Origin: Inia geoffrensis
Lineage: Eukaryota > Chordata > Mammalia > Artiodactyla > Iniidae
Direction of reading: 5' to 3'
DNA: 64,000 bases
Assembly (NCBI GenBank): GCA_036417435.1
Contig: CM070903.1
Span: forward strand, 53,544,001-53,608,000
Within the stretch, counting starts at the first letter, position 1. Each line of letters starts with the position of its first letter. The position numbers and the translations under genes are program-made. Shown piece after piece: positions 36,791 through 48,110 of this stretch. Below the pieces are notes generated by a model. That model was given only the letters and a program-made list of their open reading frames with translations, ran no database searches and had not been told where the DNA came from.

Positions 36791-37064
36791 ACAAGAAAGT
36801 TAGTAGTAGAATGAGATCATGGACTGATGACTTCTGAAGTTATGGATGAACAATGTTAGAGGCCACAACTCTTTCTGAGGGGTTTTCCCATTGAGACGAC
36901 CAAGTTTCTAGAATTTCCCCCTAAGAACTTGGATGAGATGGAACAATATGTGGAGGCAGTATATTAGCGCGGTTGGGAAAAAATAGTCTATAAACAACCA
37001 GTGAAACAGGGTTCTGGTTCCTGATCTTTGTAAAAAGTGTAAATAATGTAAGAATATATTCTTT

Positions 37065-37207
37065 CTTTCTCTATTTTATTTACTTATTTGGCAGCACCGG
37101 CTCTTAGTTGCAGCATGTGGGATTTAGTTTCCTGACCAGGGATTGAACCCAAGACCCCCGCATTGGGGGCGCAGAGTCTTAACCACTGGACCCCCCAGGG
37201 AAGTCCC
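37065..37207 (-). mobile_element. tRNA-derived SINE (CHR-1-like), minus strand
   Basis: The plus strand ends GTCTTAACCACTGGACC and then CCCAGGGAAGTCCC. The reversed B box is GGGATTGAACCC. Perfect 15-bp duplications AAGAATATATTCTTT lie at 37050-37064 and 37208-37222. The first 14 bases of that target are a perfect palindrome. Confidence 0.93.
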
Positions 37208-37238
37208 AAGAATATATTCTTTAAAAAATGTAGAGAGA

Positions 37239-37440
37239 TGGGCTTCCCTGGTAGCGCAGTGGTTGAGAGTCCGCCTGCCGATGCAGGGGACACGGGTTCG
37301 TGCCCCAGTCCGGGAAGATCCCACGTGCCGCAGAGTGGCTGGGCCCGTGAGCCATGGCCGCTGAGCCTGCGCGTCTGGAGCCTGTGCTCCGCAACGGGAG
37401 AGGCCACAACAGTGAGAGGCCCGCGTATCGCAAAAAAAAA
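37239..37440 (+). mobile_element. tRNA-derived SINE (CHR-2-like), plus strand
   Basis: Head GGGCTTCCCTGGTAGCGCAG, B box GGGTTCGTGCC, full body and A tail. AAAAAATGTAGAGAGA lies at 37223-37238 and 37441-37456, a clean 16-bp target duplication. It lies one base after the right duplication of the neighbouring SINE, in the opposite orientation. Confidence 0.95.
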
Positions 37441-37456
37441 AAAAAATGTAGAGAGA

Positions 37457-40005
37457 ATCACCAAATCCATTTAAAGTCTTTTAAACTTGCCCATAGATTT
37501 TCACAGTGTCTTGTGGCACATATTAACTCTTCCCTCTAGGTGAAGAAATGTGGACATGAAGTAAAATCTGAGGATGCTACAGTTTCACTTAGCTAAGGAA
37601 CACAAAATGAGGGCATGAACACTGCTAAACTGTGCTGTGATTTAGCATTTTATCTGTGATGTTTTATCAAATCCCTGCCATTCTCCTGAGTGAATGAAAG
37701 CTTGAATCTCCTTACTGATATCAGAACAGATTTTAATCAACAGTGGAGGGTTTGAATACTTCTGAATTTTCTGGGTGGAATGGTAGTGTGTGATCTCTAA
37801 AGGGAAGCAAGTGCTCTTGTAGCAGTCTTCAACTCCAAGTCAGTTTAATTTAAGGGGTTAATATCACAAAGGATTAAGAAGTCACGCGCTGAAGTAGTAG
37901 TGGTCCTCTGAGAAGATAACAAGAACATTGGTCTTCCCAAGGCACTGAAGTGATGATGAGAGGCATAAGTGTCCTTACGTTGCTATTAATGTGAAAAGCA
38001 AAGTATATTCAAGCTGAATTTGCAGTGTCCTTAACATGACAAGTTTATAGCCTCTCAGAGATTAACAGCCTGGCGGCCAAAAGTGCTTCTGTGTTACACA
38101 CTGGAGCTCCACAAATGAAACAGATGCTTTTTTGATTTAACCTGTGAGAATGTTAATTTGTTCCCTTTCCCTATTTATTGGCTTTTCACAGAATCAAGCA
38201 ATTAACCACTTCTGCTGAGAAATGGCAGGCTGTAACATATCTTTTTCTCTGCCTCTTTTTAATATACACAGTAAATTACTAACAAAATAGGTATTTTATA
38301 CACATTGAAAATGGCTAGTTGGAATGACCCATAGTGCTAAGCCACTTTGGAATGCAGATTAAGTTCTGCACATTTTCAAGCTGCTAATCACTTTTCAGAA
38401 TTTCCAGTGCATAGTGCAGCTCCAGCTATGTGATTCTGTTTTCTTTGTTGATGGTGTTTACCAATTACCAAACTGTTCTTCATAAAAAACAACTGGTCAG
38501 GGAGCAAACGTGTTTATCATTCTGGCCCACACCTGCTGCAGGTAAGAGGTGAAAGTAACTTGCTCATTTTCAGTTCCTTTTCTTGTCCACAAAAGGATTG
38601 CTTAGATCTTTGCCTGATTGATTTTAGGTCTGTTTTTAATATCTAATGTGTAGATTGTTTTTAGGTCTGTTTTTAATATCTAATGTGTCGAGTGGGACTA
38701 ATTGATGGATTATAACTCTAGCTCTTCTTGTGAATTGTCGAGTGACTCAGGGAAAGTTATTTTTGTTCTCTAGCTTATGAATTCTGTGTGCGAAGAGAAG
38801 ATACCAGGTATACTGTACCCATTTCAACATAACCTTGAAAACGAAATATAAAATTTTCCCAAACCCAAAGTGCTATGTAAATGTTTAATGATGTTAGCAC
38901 TGATTAAAAAGCCCAATAGAGATACATTAGTCTTGCTTTTGACCATCCAGTCTGCCTTATTTTGCAAGGGATTCCAGATAAATAACATTGCTCATTGCTC
39001 TTGATTAGACGTTTATACAAGTACGTACGTTGGTACCGCTGTTTTTGATTCATGTCTGAGTAGCCTTAGGGCCTAGGTATCTGTGATTAACTTTAATTTT
39101 CAGCAGAGATACCTTGCATTTTACATTGGAACATTTCTTCAGGGAAATGTACGGTTCCTTTTGAGAGTAATTTCACCACAGTCACTGAATTCTGGGTAAG
39201 TTGCTGCCAGATGTTGTATTTCATGCCCCACATATTTACTCCATAAACAAGCTAACAAATGAGGTTTAAGTAGTTTACTGGGGGAGAAGGAGTGTCTACT
39301 GTGAAGGGAGATTTGGGGATGAGATTGGACTCTAAACTGTTGGGTGACAAAGAGGACAGGATCTCTGATGAAGAGACTGTTGGGATGGTGGCGGTTAGAG
39401 TGTGCAGCGTGAGGGCTGGACAGATTCCACTTGCCAGGCAGGAAATTTTTCTAGAGAAAGAAAATGGATCTACCCAGCTCCCACAGCATCTTCCCAGAGA
39501 AGGATCCTCTAATGATGGCCACCTGCCTTTGAATACTTTTTTCTTTAAGTTAAGGAAACCACCGAAGTCCATTTGAAATGAAATGATCTTTGTTTTATCT
39601 TTAGCAACCCATTAAGTGAACACTTTGAAACTAATAGTCTGCCAAGATAATAATGTATGATGTTTTTTCTCTAATCACTAGTTTTGATTATTAGTTCTTT
39701 CTTTTCTTGTCTGGTCACCAGCGTTCTAATTCAATCTAACCTGTCCACTGTCTCCCAGCCCCGGCCAGGCTTCACAGGGCTAGGAGAAGAGAAGGTGTAA
39801 GATCTACTCTTTTCTACTACTCCTATTCACACTTATGTTTCTGATTCTTCAGGATTGGGACGGGGAGGAGGAGTTGAAGGAAGCAAAATTATTTTTGCTT
39901 CACAAGTGCTATTGTAGTGCATTTTTTATTTATTTCATCTGTGTGTTAAGTCCCTAAATGTAAACACTGTCATTGAATTAATGTGTGTAAACACTGTCAC
40001 TGGGT
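37457..40005. other. Intergenic DNA, some possibly conserved, no gene seen
   Basis: About 2.5 kb with no named transposon. The stretch 38040-38540 has several homeodomain-type TAAT/ATTA sites and E-boxes (CACCTG near 38530) and could be a conserved non-coding element. Frames at 39252-39572 (minus) and 39292-39576 (plus) overlap each other antiparallel and show no known domain. A short tandem duplication lies at 38617-38690. Confidence 0.45.
38617..38690. repeat. Tandem duplication, period 37 bp
   Basis: TTTTAGGTCTGTTTTTAATA and its continuation ATCTAATGTGT-type text occur at 38622-38651 and again at 38659-38688 with no mismatch. It looks like a recent local duplication. Confidence 0.9.
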
Positions 40006-40460
40006 TATTGCCTTTTTTTTAATGGAGGTAGAGTTGACAATATTAGCTTTAGGTGTTTGACATAGTGATTTGATATTTTTATACATTACAAAATGATTAC
40101 CACTATGAGTCTAATTACTGTCAGTATACCAAGTTATTATTCCCTATGCTGTACATTACATCTCTGTGACATTTATTTTATAACTGGAAGTTTGCACCTC
40201 TTCATCTCCTTCACCTATTTTGCCCGTTCTTCCACCCCCATCCCCTCTGGTGACCACTAGTTTATTCTCTGTATCTGTGAGTCTGTTTCTGTTTTGTTAT
40301 GTTTGTTTGTTTAGTGTATTAGATCCTACGTATAAGTGAAATCATATGGTATTTGTCTTTCTCTGTCTGACTTACTTCACTTAGCATAATACCCTCTAGG
40401 TCCATCCATGCTGTTGCAAATGGCAAGATTTCATTCTTTTTTATGGCTGAGTAGTATTCC

Positions 40461-40461
<1 letters not shown>

Positions 40462-40493
<32 letters not shown>

Positions 40494-40502
40494 ACACACA
40501 CC
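40462..40502. repeat. TG/AC compound microsatellite
   Basis: Fifteen or so TG units followed by ACACACAC, inside the L1 near its 3' end. Confidence 0.95.
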
Positions 40503-42806
40503 CCACATCTTCTTTATCTATTCGTTTATCAGTGGGCCCTCAGGTTGCTTCCATACCTTGGCTATTGTGAATAATGCTGCAATGCACATGAGGGGATGCA
40601 CATATATTTTTGAACTAGTGTTTTTGTATTCTTTGGAAAAATACCCAGAAGTGGAATTGCTGGATTGTGTGGTAGTTCTATTTTTAATTTTTTGAGGAGC
40701 CACCATACTGTTTTCCACAGTGGCTATACCAATTTACAATCTCATCAGTAGTGCATGAGGGTTCCCTTTTTTCCACATCCTCAGCAACACTTGTTTCTTG
40801 TATGATGTATGAGGTGATACCTTATTGTGGTTTAGATTTGCATTTCCTTGATGAGTAGTGATGTTGAGCATCTTTTCATGTACCTGTTGGCCATTTGTAT
40901 GTATTCTTTGGAAAAATGTCTATTCATATCCTCTGCCCATTTTTAATCAGATTGGTTTTTTTGATTATTGAGTCATATGAGTGCTTTGTGTATTTTGGTT
41001 ATTACCCCTTATGGGATATATCATTTGCAACTATCTTCTCCTATTCAGCAGGTTGCCTTTTTATTTTGTTGATGTTTTCCTTTGCTATGCAAAGGCTTTT
41101 TAGTTTGATGTGGTCCCATTTGTTTAATTTTGCTTTTGCTGCCCTTGCCTGAGGAGACAGATCCAAAAAAAATATTGCTAAGACCAGTGTCAAAGATCAT
41201 ACTGCCTATGTTTTCCCCTAGGAATATTATGATTTCAGGTCTTACATTTAAGTGCTTAATTGATTTTGAATTTATTTCTGTATATGGTGTACAAATATGG
41301 TCTACATTCATTCTTTTACGTGTACCTGTAGTTTTTCCTACACCATTTATTGAAAAGACTGTCTTTTCCTCATTGCATATTCTTGCCTCCTTTGTCATAA
41401 ATTAATTGACCACATAAGTGTGGGTTTACTTTTGGGGTCTCTAGTCTGTTCCATTGATCTGTTTGTTTTGATACCATACTGCTTTGATTACTATAGCTTT
41501 GTAGTATAGTTTGAAATCTGGGAGTGTGATACCTTTTTTCATTCTTTAGATTGCTTTGGCTATTTGGGGTCTTTTGCGGTTACATTAAAATTTTAGGATT
41601 ATTCTAGTTCTGTTAAAAATGCCTTGGGTATTTTGATAGGGATTGCACTGAATGTGTAGATTTCTTTGGGTAGTATGGGTATTTTTAAAATATTAATTCT
41701 TCTGATCCATGAACATACTGTATCTTTCCATTTATTTGTTTGCCTTAAATTTCTTTCATTAATGTCTTATAGCTTTCAGAGTATAGGTCATTCACATCCT
41801 TGGTTAAATTTATTCCTAGGTTTTTAATTCTTTTTGATGCAATTGTAAATGGATTTTTTTCCCTAAATTTCTCTTTCTGACAGTTTGTTATTAGTGTATA
41901 AAAATGAAGAGATTTCAGTATATTAATTTTGTGTACTACAGTGTTGCAATGTGGTAATTATTTTGTAATGTAAACAAATATCAAATCGCTATGTCAAATA
42001 AATGTTATTTATTCTAATAGTTTTTTTAGTGGAGTCTTTAGGGTGTTCTATATATAGTATCATGCCATGTACCAATAGGGCAGTTTTACTTCTTCCCTTC
42101 CAATTTGAATGGCTTTTATTTATTTTTCTTGTCTGATTGTTGTGGCTAGAACTTCCAATACTGTGTTGAATAAAAGTAGTGAGAGTGAGCATCTTTGTTT
42201 TATTCCTGATATTAGGGGAAAAGCTTTCAGCTTTTCACCATTGAGTATGATGTTAGCTGTGAGTTTGTCATTTTGTGTGTTAATGTGGTGTATCACATTG
42301 ATTGATTTGTGAATATTGAATCATCCTTGGATCTCTGAAATAAATCCTACTTGATCATGGTGTATGATCTTTCTAATGTATTCTTGAATTCAGTTTGCTC
42401 ATATTTTGTTGAGAATTTTTGCATCTATATTCATCAGGGATATTGGCCTATAATTTTTTTTGTGGTAACTTTGTCTGGTTTTGGTATCAGGGTAATGCTG
42501 ATCTCATAGAATGAGTTTGGAAGTGGTCCCTCCTCTACAATTTTTTGGAACAGTTTGAGAAGGATAGGTATTAACTCCTCTTTAAATGTTTGGTAGAATT
42601 CCCCTGTGAAGCCATCTAATCCTGGACTTCTTTTCTTTTCTGGGAGTTTTTTGATTACTGATTCAATTTCATTACTAGTAATTGGTCTGGCCAGATTTTC
42701 TATTTTTTCTTGATTTAGTTGTGGCAGATTGTATGTCTCTAGGAATGTATTCATTTTTCTAGGTTGTGCAGTTTGTTAGCGTATCTGTGTAGTAGTTTCA
42801 TGATTG

Positions 42807-43038
42807 TGCAATTGACTTTTGAAAAACACTGGTTTGAAATGCAGGGGTTCACTTATATGTGAATTTTTTTCAGTAGTAAATACTACAGTACTACATGACC
42901 CACAATTGGTTGAATTTGTGGATGTGGAACCACAGATATGGAGGAATCATGTATAAGGAAGGCCAACTATAAGTTGTACACAGATTTTTGACAGTGTGGA
43001 GGGTCAGCACCCTAACTCTTGCATTGTTCAAGGGTTAA
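42807..43038. mobile_element. Tigger-like non-autonomous DNA transposon
   Basis: The left end reads ATTGACTTTTGAAAAACACT and the right end GCATTGTTCAAGGGTTAA, imperfect inverted repeats of the type seen at the ends of Tigger-class (Tc1/mariner) elements. The inner ends GGTTCACTTATATGTGAATT and GGAGGGTCAGCACCCTAACT fit the same group. It is about 230 bp with no transposase. L1 reverse-transcriptase text is continuous across it, so it inserted after the L1. Confidence 0.75.
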
Positions 43039-43776
43039 ATGTATTTCTGCAATATCAATTGGACCTTCTGCTCTTTTGTTTGTAATTTTATTTGGGCCCT
43101 CTCTTTTTTTTCTTGAAGAGTCTGTCTAAAGGTTTGTCAGTTTTGTTTATCTTTTAAAAGAGCCACCTGTTTGATATTGTCTTATTTTTTTGGGTGTCTA
43201 TTTCATTTATTTCCACTCTGATCTTTATTATTTCCTTGTTTCTACTAACTTTGGAGGATTATTCTTTTTCTAATTCCTTTAGGCATAAAGTTATGTTCTT
43301 TGAGGTTTTTCTTATGTCTTGAGGTAGGTCTGCATCTCTGTGAACTTCCCTCTTAGAACTGCTTTTGCTGCGTCTCAGATTTTCGAAAGTTGTGTTTCTA
43401 TTTTCATTCATTTCGAGGTATTTTTTTTCATTATTGTTTATTACAGGATATTGAATACAGTTCTCTGTGCTATATAGTAGGATTCAGTCATTTATCTATT
43501 TTATATATAGTAGTTAGTATCTGCCAATCCCAAACTCATAATTTATCCCTCCTGCCTCCTTTCCCCTTTGGTAACCATGTTTGTTTTCTATATCTGTGAG
43601 TCTGTTTCCGTTTTGTAAATAAGTTCATTTGTATCATATTTTAGATTGCACATAGAAATGATACAATAATTTCCTTTCTCTTTCTGACTTCCCTTAGTAT
43701 GATAATCTCTAGGTCCATCCATGTTGCTGCAAATGACATTATTTCATTCTTTTTTGAGGTGGAATAGTATTCCATT

Positions 43777-43831
43777 GTATGTGTGTGTGTGTGTGTGTAT
43801 GTGTGTGTATGTATATGTACACACACACACC
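43777..43831. repeat. TG/AC microsatellite
   Basis: TG units with TATG interruptions and a final ACACACAC block, at the equivalent position to the one at 40462 in the neighbouring L1. Confidence 0.93.
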
Positions 43832-45190
43832 ACATCTTCTTTATCCACTCATCTGTCAGTGGACATTTAGGTTGCTTCCATGTCTTGGCTATTGAAAATA
43901 GTGCTGCTGTGAACATTGGGGTGCATGTATCTTTTCAAATTACAGTTTTCTCCAGATGTATGCCCAGGAATGGGGTTGCAGGATCATAGGGTAACTCTAT
44001 TTTTAGTTTCTTAAGGAACCTCCATACTGTTTTCCATAGTGGCTGCACCAATTTACATTCCCACCAACAGTGTAGGAGGGTTCCCTGTTCACCACACCCT
44101 CTCCAACATTTATTATTTGTAGACTTTTTAATGATGGCCATTCTGACTGGTGTGAGGTGATACCTCATTGTAGTTTTGATTTGCATTTCTCTAATAATTA
44201 GCAGTGTTGATTATCTTTTCATTTGCCTCTTGGCCATCTGTATGCCTTCTTTGGAGAAATATCTTATTTAGGCCTTCTGCCCATTTTTTGATTGGGTTGT
44301 TTGGTTTTTTTGTTATTGAGTTGTATGGGCTGTTTGTGTGTTTTGGAAATTAAGCCCTTGTCAGTCGCATCATTTGCAAGTATTTTCTCGCATTCTGTGG
44401 GTTGTCTTTTTGTTTTATGGTTTCCTTTGCTGTGCAAAAACTTATAGGTTTCATTAGGTCCAATTTGTTTATTTTTGCTTGTATTTCTATTGCCTTGGGA
44501 GGCTAACCTGAGGAAACACTGCTACGATTTAAGTCAGAGAATGTTTTGCCTATGTTCTCTTCTAGGAGTTTTATGGTGTCATGTCTTATATTTAAGTCTT
44601 TAAGCCATTTTGAATTTATTTTTGTGTAGGCTGTGAGGAAGTGTTCAAACTTCATTGATTTGCATGTGGCTGTCTAGCTTTCCCAATCACTTGCTGAAGA
44701 GATTCTTTTCTCCACTGTATATTCTTGCCTCCTTTGTCAAAGAGTAATTGACCACAGGTGTGAGAGTTTATTTCTAGGCTCTCTATTCTGTTCCATTGAT
44801 CCATAGGTTTGTTTTTGTGCCAGTACCACACTGTTTTGATCATTGTGTCTTTGTAGTATTGTCTGAAGTCTGGGAGGGTTATGCCTCCAGCTTTGTTTTT
44901 TTCCCCCTCAGGATTGATTTTGCAATTTTGGGTCTTTTATGGCTCCATATAAATTTTAGGATTATTTGTTCTAGTTCTGTGAGAAATGTCATGGGTAATT
45001 TGATAGGGATCACATTAAATCTGTAGGTTGTTTTGGGTAGCATGGCCATTTTAACAGTATTAATTCTTTCAATTCAAGAGCATGGGATATATTTCCATTT
45101 CTTTGAATCATATTGTTTCCTTTATCAGTGTTTTATAGTTCTTAATGTATAAGTCTTTCACCTCCTTGGTCAGGTTTATTCCTAAGTATT

Positions 45191-45769
45191 TTAGTTTTTT
45201 GGATGTGATTTTAAAAGGGATTGTTTTTTACTTTCCCTTTCTGGTATTTCATTGTTAGTGTAAAGAAATGCAGCAGATTTCTGTATGTTACTCTTGTATT
45301 CTGTTACCTTGCTGAATTCATTTATCAGTTCTAGTAGTTTTTGTGTGAAGGCTTTAGGGTTTTCTATATATAGTATCATTTCATCTGCATGTAATGACAG
45401 TTTTACCTCTTCGCTTCCAATTTGGATACCTTTTATTTCTTTTTCTTGTCTGATTGTTGTAACTAGGACTTCCAATACTGTGTTGAATAGAAGTGGTGAA
45501 AGTGGGCATCCTTGTCTTTTTCCAGATTTTAGTGGGAAGGCTTTCAGGTTTTCATTGTTGAGTATTATGTTGGCTGTGGGCTTGTCATAAATTGCTTTTA
45601 TTATGTTGGGATATGTTCCCTCTATACCCACTTTGGTGAGAGTTTTTATCATGAATGGATGTTGAATTTTATCAGATGCTTTTTCTGCATCTATTGAGAT
45701 GATCATGTGGTGTTTTGTCTTTTGTTGATGTGGTGTATCACATTGCTTGATTTGCATACATAGAGCCAT
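45191..45769 (-). pseudogene. L1 reverse-transcriptase relic with HADE in place of FADD
   Basis: This is the longest surviving reverse-transcriptase frame in the window (192 codons). It contains [20 protein letters not shown], then [38 protein letters not shown] and then [12 protein letters not shown]. The catalytic FADD is changed at both ends, including the second aspartate to glutamate. The frame also ends early after [13 protein letters not shown]. It is a relic of the surrounding L1. Confidence 0.9.
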
Positions 45770-46741
45770 CCTTGTGACCCTGGAATGAATCCAACTTGAT
45801 CACAGTGTATGATCTTTTTATGTGTTGTTGGATTCAGTTTGCTAATATTCTGTTGAGAATTTTTGCATCTTTATTCATCAAAGTTATTGGCCTGTAATTT
45901 TCTTTTGTCCTGGACTTTTGTTTGCATATATTTAAATTACAGATTCTATTTCACCTCTAGTGATCAGTCTGTTCAAATTATCTCTTTCTTCCTGATTCAG
46001 TTTTGGTAGGCTCTATGTTTCTAGAAATTTGTCCATTTCTTCTAGGTTGTTCAATTCTTTGGCATATAATTGTTCATAGTATTCTCTTATAGTTTTTTGT
46101 ACTTCTGTGGTATCTCTTGTTATTTCTCCTCTTTTATTTCTTATTTTGTTTCTTCGGGACTTCTCTCTTTTCTTTTTGGTGAGTCTGGCCAGAGCTTTAT
46201 CGATTTTGTTTACCCTTTCAAAGAATCAGCTCTCGGCTTTAATGATTTTTTCTATTGTTTTATTAATCTCTATTTCTTCTCTGATCTTTATTATTTCCTT
46301 CCTTTCACTGACTTAGGTTTTTTGCTTTTGTTTCTAATTCTTTTAGTTGGTAGGTTACGTTGTTTGAGGTTTTTCGTTTTGTGAGGAAGGCCTGTATTGC
46401 TATGAACTTCCCTCTAAGGACTGCTTGTGCTGCATGCAATAGATTTTGTATGGTTGTGCTTTTCAAGGTTTTTTAAAATTTCCTTTTCCATTTCCCCGGG
46501 GACTCATTGGTTTTTTAGTAGCATGTTGTTTAGTCTCTATGTGTTTTTGTCTTTTCCAGTATTGTTCTTATAACTGATTTCTAGTTTCATACCATTGTGG
46601 TCTGAAAAGATGCTTGGTATGATTTCAGTCTTCTTAAATTTATTGATAATTATTTTGTGGCCTAGCATGTGATCTGTTATGAAGACTGTTCCTTGTGTAC
46701 TTGAAAAGAATGTGTATTCTACAGTTTTGGGGTGGAATGTT

Positions 46742-46759
46742 CCATATATATACATACGT

Positions 46760-46795
<36 letters not shown>

Positions 46796-46845
46796 ACATA
46801 TATATATACACACACACACACATACATATATATATATATTTTATT
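46742..46845. repeat. TA-rich compound microsatellite
   Basis: TATATACATACG, long TA runs, ACAC block and TATATA, inside the L1 ORF2 region. The two opposite 60-96 codon frames across it are low-complexity. Confidence 0.95.
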
Positions 46846-48110
46846 TGCTCTAGTGTATCATTTAAGGTCAGTATTTCCTTATATACTGTCTGGATGATCT
46901 TTCCATTGCTATATGTGGAGTGTTAAAATTCCCTACTATTACTGTATTACTGTCAATTTCTCTCTTTATGTCTGTTAACATTTGCTTTATACACTTAGGT
47001 CCTCCTGTGTTGGGTGCATAAATATTTCTGAATGTTATATCCTCTTCTTGGATTGACCCCTTTATCATTATGTAATGCTCTTCCTTGTATTTTCTTATAG
47101 TCTTTGTTTTGAAGTCTGTTGTCTAATATAATATTGCTACCTAAACATTCTTTTTGTTTTCATTTACACTGGATATCTTTTTCCATCTTTTCACTTTGTG
47201 TTTTTAAGTGAGTTGTAAAGTAAGTGAAATTAGTCTCTTGTAGGCAGCATATAGACGGGTCTTGTTTCTTTATCCATTCAGCCATCCTGTGTCTTTTGAC
47301 TGGAGCATTTAGTCCATTGATATCTAAAGTGATTGTCAATAGGTATGTCCTTATTGCTATTGTGTTCAATGTTTTCCGTTTGCTTTTGTAATTCTGTTCT
47401 TTTTTCTTCTTTAAATCTCTACTTTTATGGTTTGATGACTCTCTTTAATGTTATATTTAGGTTCTTTTATCTTTATTTTTTTATGTATCTACGGTAGGTT
47501 TTTGCTTTGTGGTTACCATGATGTTCACGTCTGTTTGTCTGTTTTAAGCTGGAAGTCACTTAAGTCTAACATATTCTAAAAGCTCTAGGATTTCTTATTA
47601 CCACCCCTCCAATATTTTATGTTTTTGACATATTTTATATCTTTTTATTTTGTATATCCCTTAAATTAACTACTTATTGTAGTGATAGCTGATTTTTTGA
47701 ATTTGTCTTTTAACCTTCATACTAGCTGTTTAAGTGGTTGATCCACTGCCTTTACTATGTATTTGCCTGTATTAGTGATATAGAGATTTTTAAAATATAT
47801 TTTCTTATTTCTAGCTATATCCTTTTCTCTTTCCCTTAAAGAAGACCCTTTAACATTTCTTGTGAGGCTGGTTTAGTGGTGATGACTCTTAGCTTTTTCT
47901 TGTGTGGGAAATTCTGTCTTTCCTTCAATTCTCAAGTGATAACTTTGCCAAATAGGGAATTCTTGGTTGTAGGTTTTATTTTCTTCTTTTTAGCACTTGA
48001 AGTATATCATGGCACTCCTATTGATCTGCACAATTTCTGCTGAAAAATCAGCCTTATGGGGGTTCCCTTGTATGGTTTTCTCTTGCTGCTTTTAAAATTT
48101 TCACTTTTCA

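Larger units (their letters stand above)
40006..43425 (-). mobile_element. Old 5'-truncated L1, minus strand
   Basis: 3' end at about 40010 (TTTTTTTTAATGGAGGTAGA) through 3' UTR, ORF2 C-terminus and reverse transcriptase to about 43425, where another L1 3' region begins. The frame at 42434-42754 keeps [20 protein letters not shown] and [13 protein letters not shown]. In the frame at 41989-42192 the catalytic region reads LLVHGMILYIEHPKDS, so FADD is lost. A Tigger-like transposon sits at 42807-43038. The element stops in mid-ORF2. Confidence 0.88.
43426..48110 (-). mobile_element. L1, minus strand, truncated in ORF1
   Basis: It starts with an L1 3' UTR (ACAGGATATTGAATACAGTT near 43445), followed by the whole ORF2 region. 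The endonuclease N-terminus is at 47160-47369 (TITLDINGLNAPVKRHRMAE, ICCLQET). The C-terminal frame at 43935-44186 keeps [23 protein letters not shown]1 C-terminal text runs to about 48110. It is directly abutted to the L1 at 40006, in the same orientation, and may have inserted into it. ORF2 is broken. Confidence 0.88.

Noticed and set aside
1861..37440. tRNA genes at the A-box/B-box-like heads
   Set aside because: The heads are SINE promoters. None folds into a complete tRNA with an acceptor stem, and all are followed by the SINE body and A tail.
39252..39576. Overlapping antiparallel frames of 106 and 94 codons
   Set aside because: No domain, no splice sites and no start context that I can support. 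Two such frames on opposite strands of the same DNA argue for chance.
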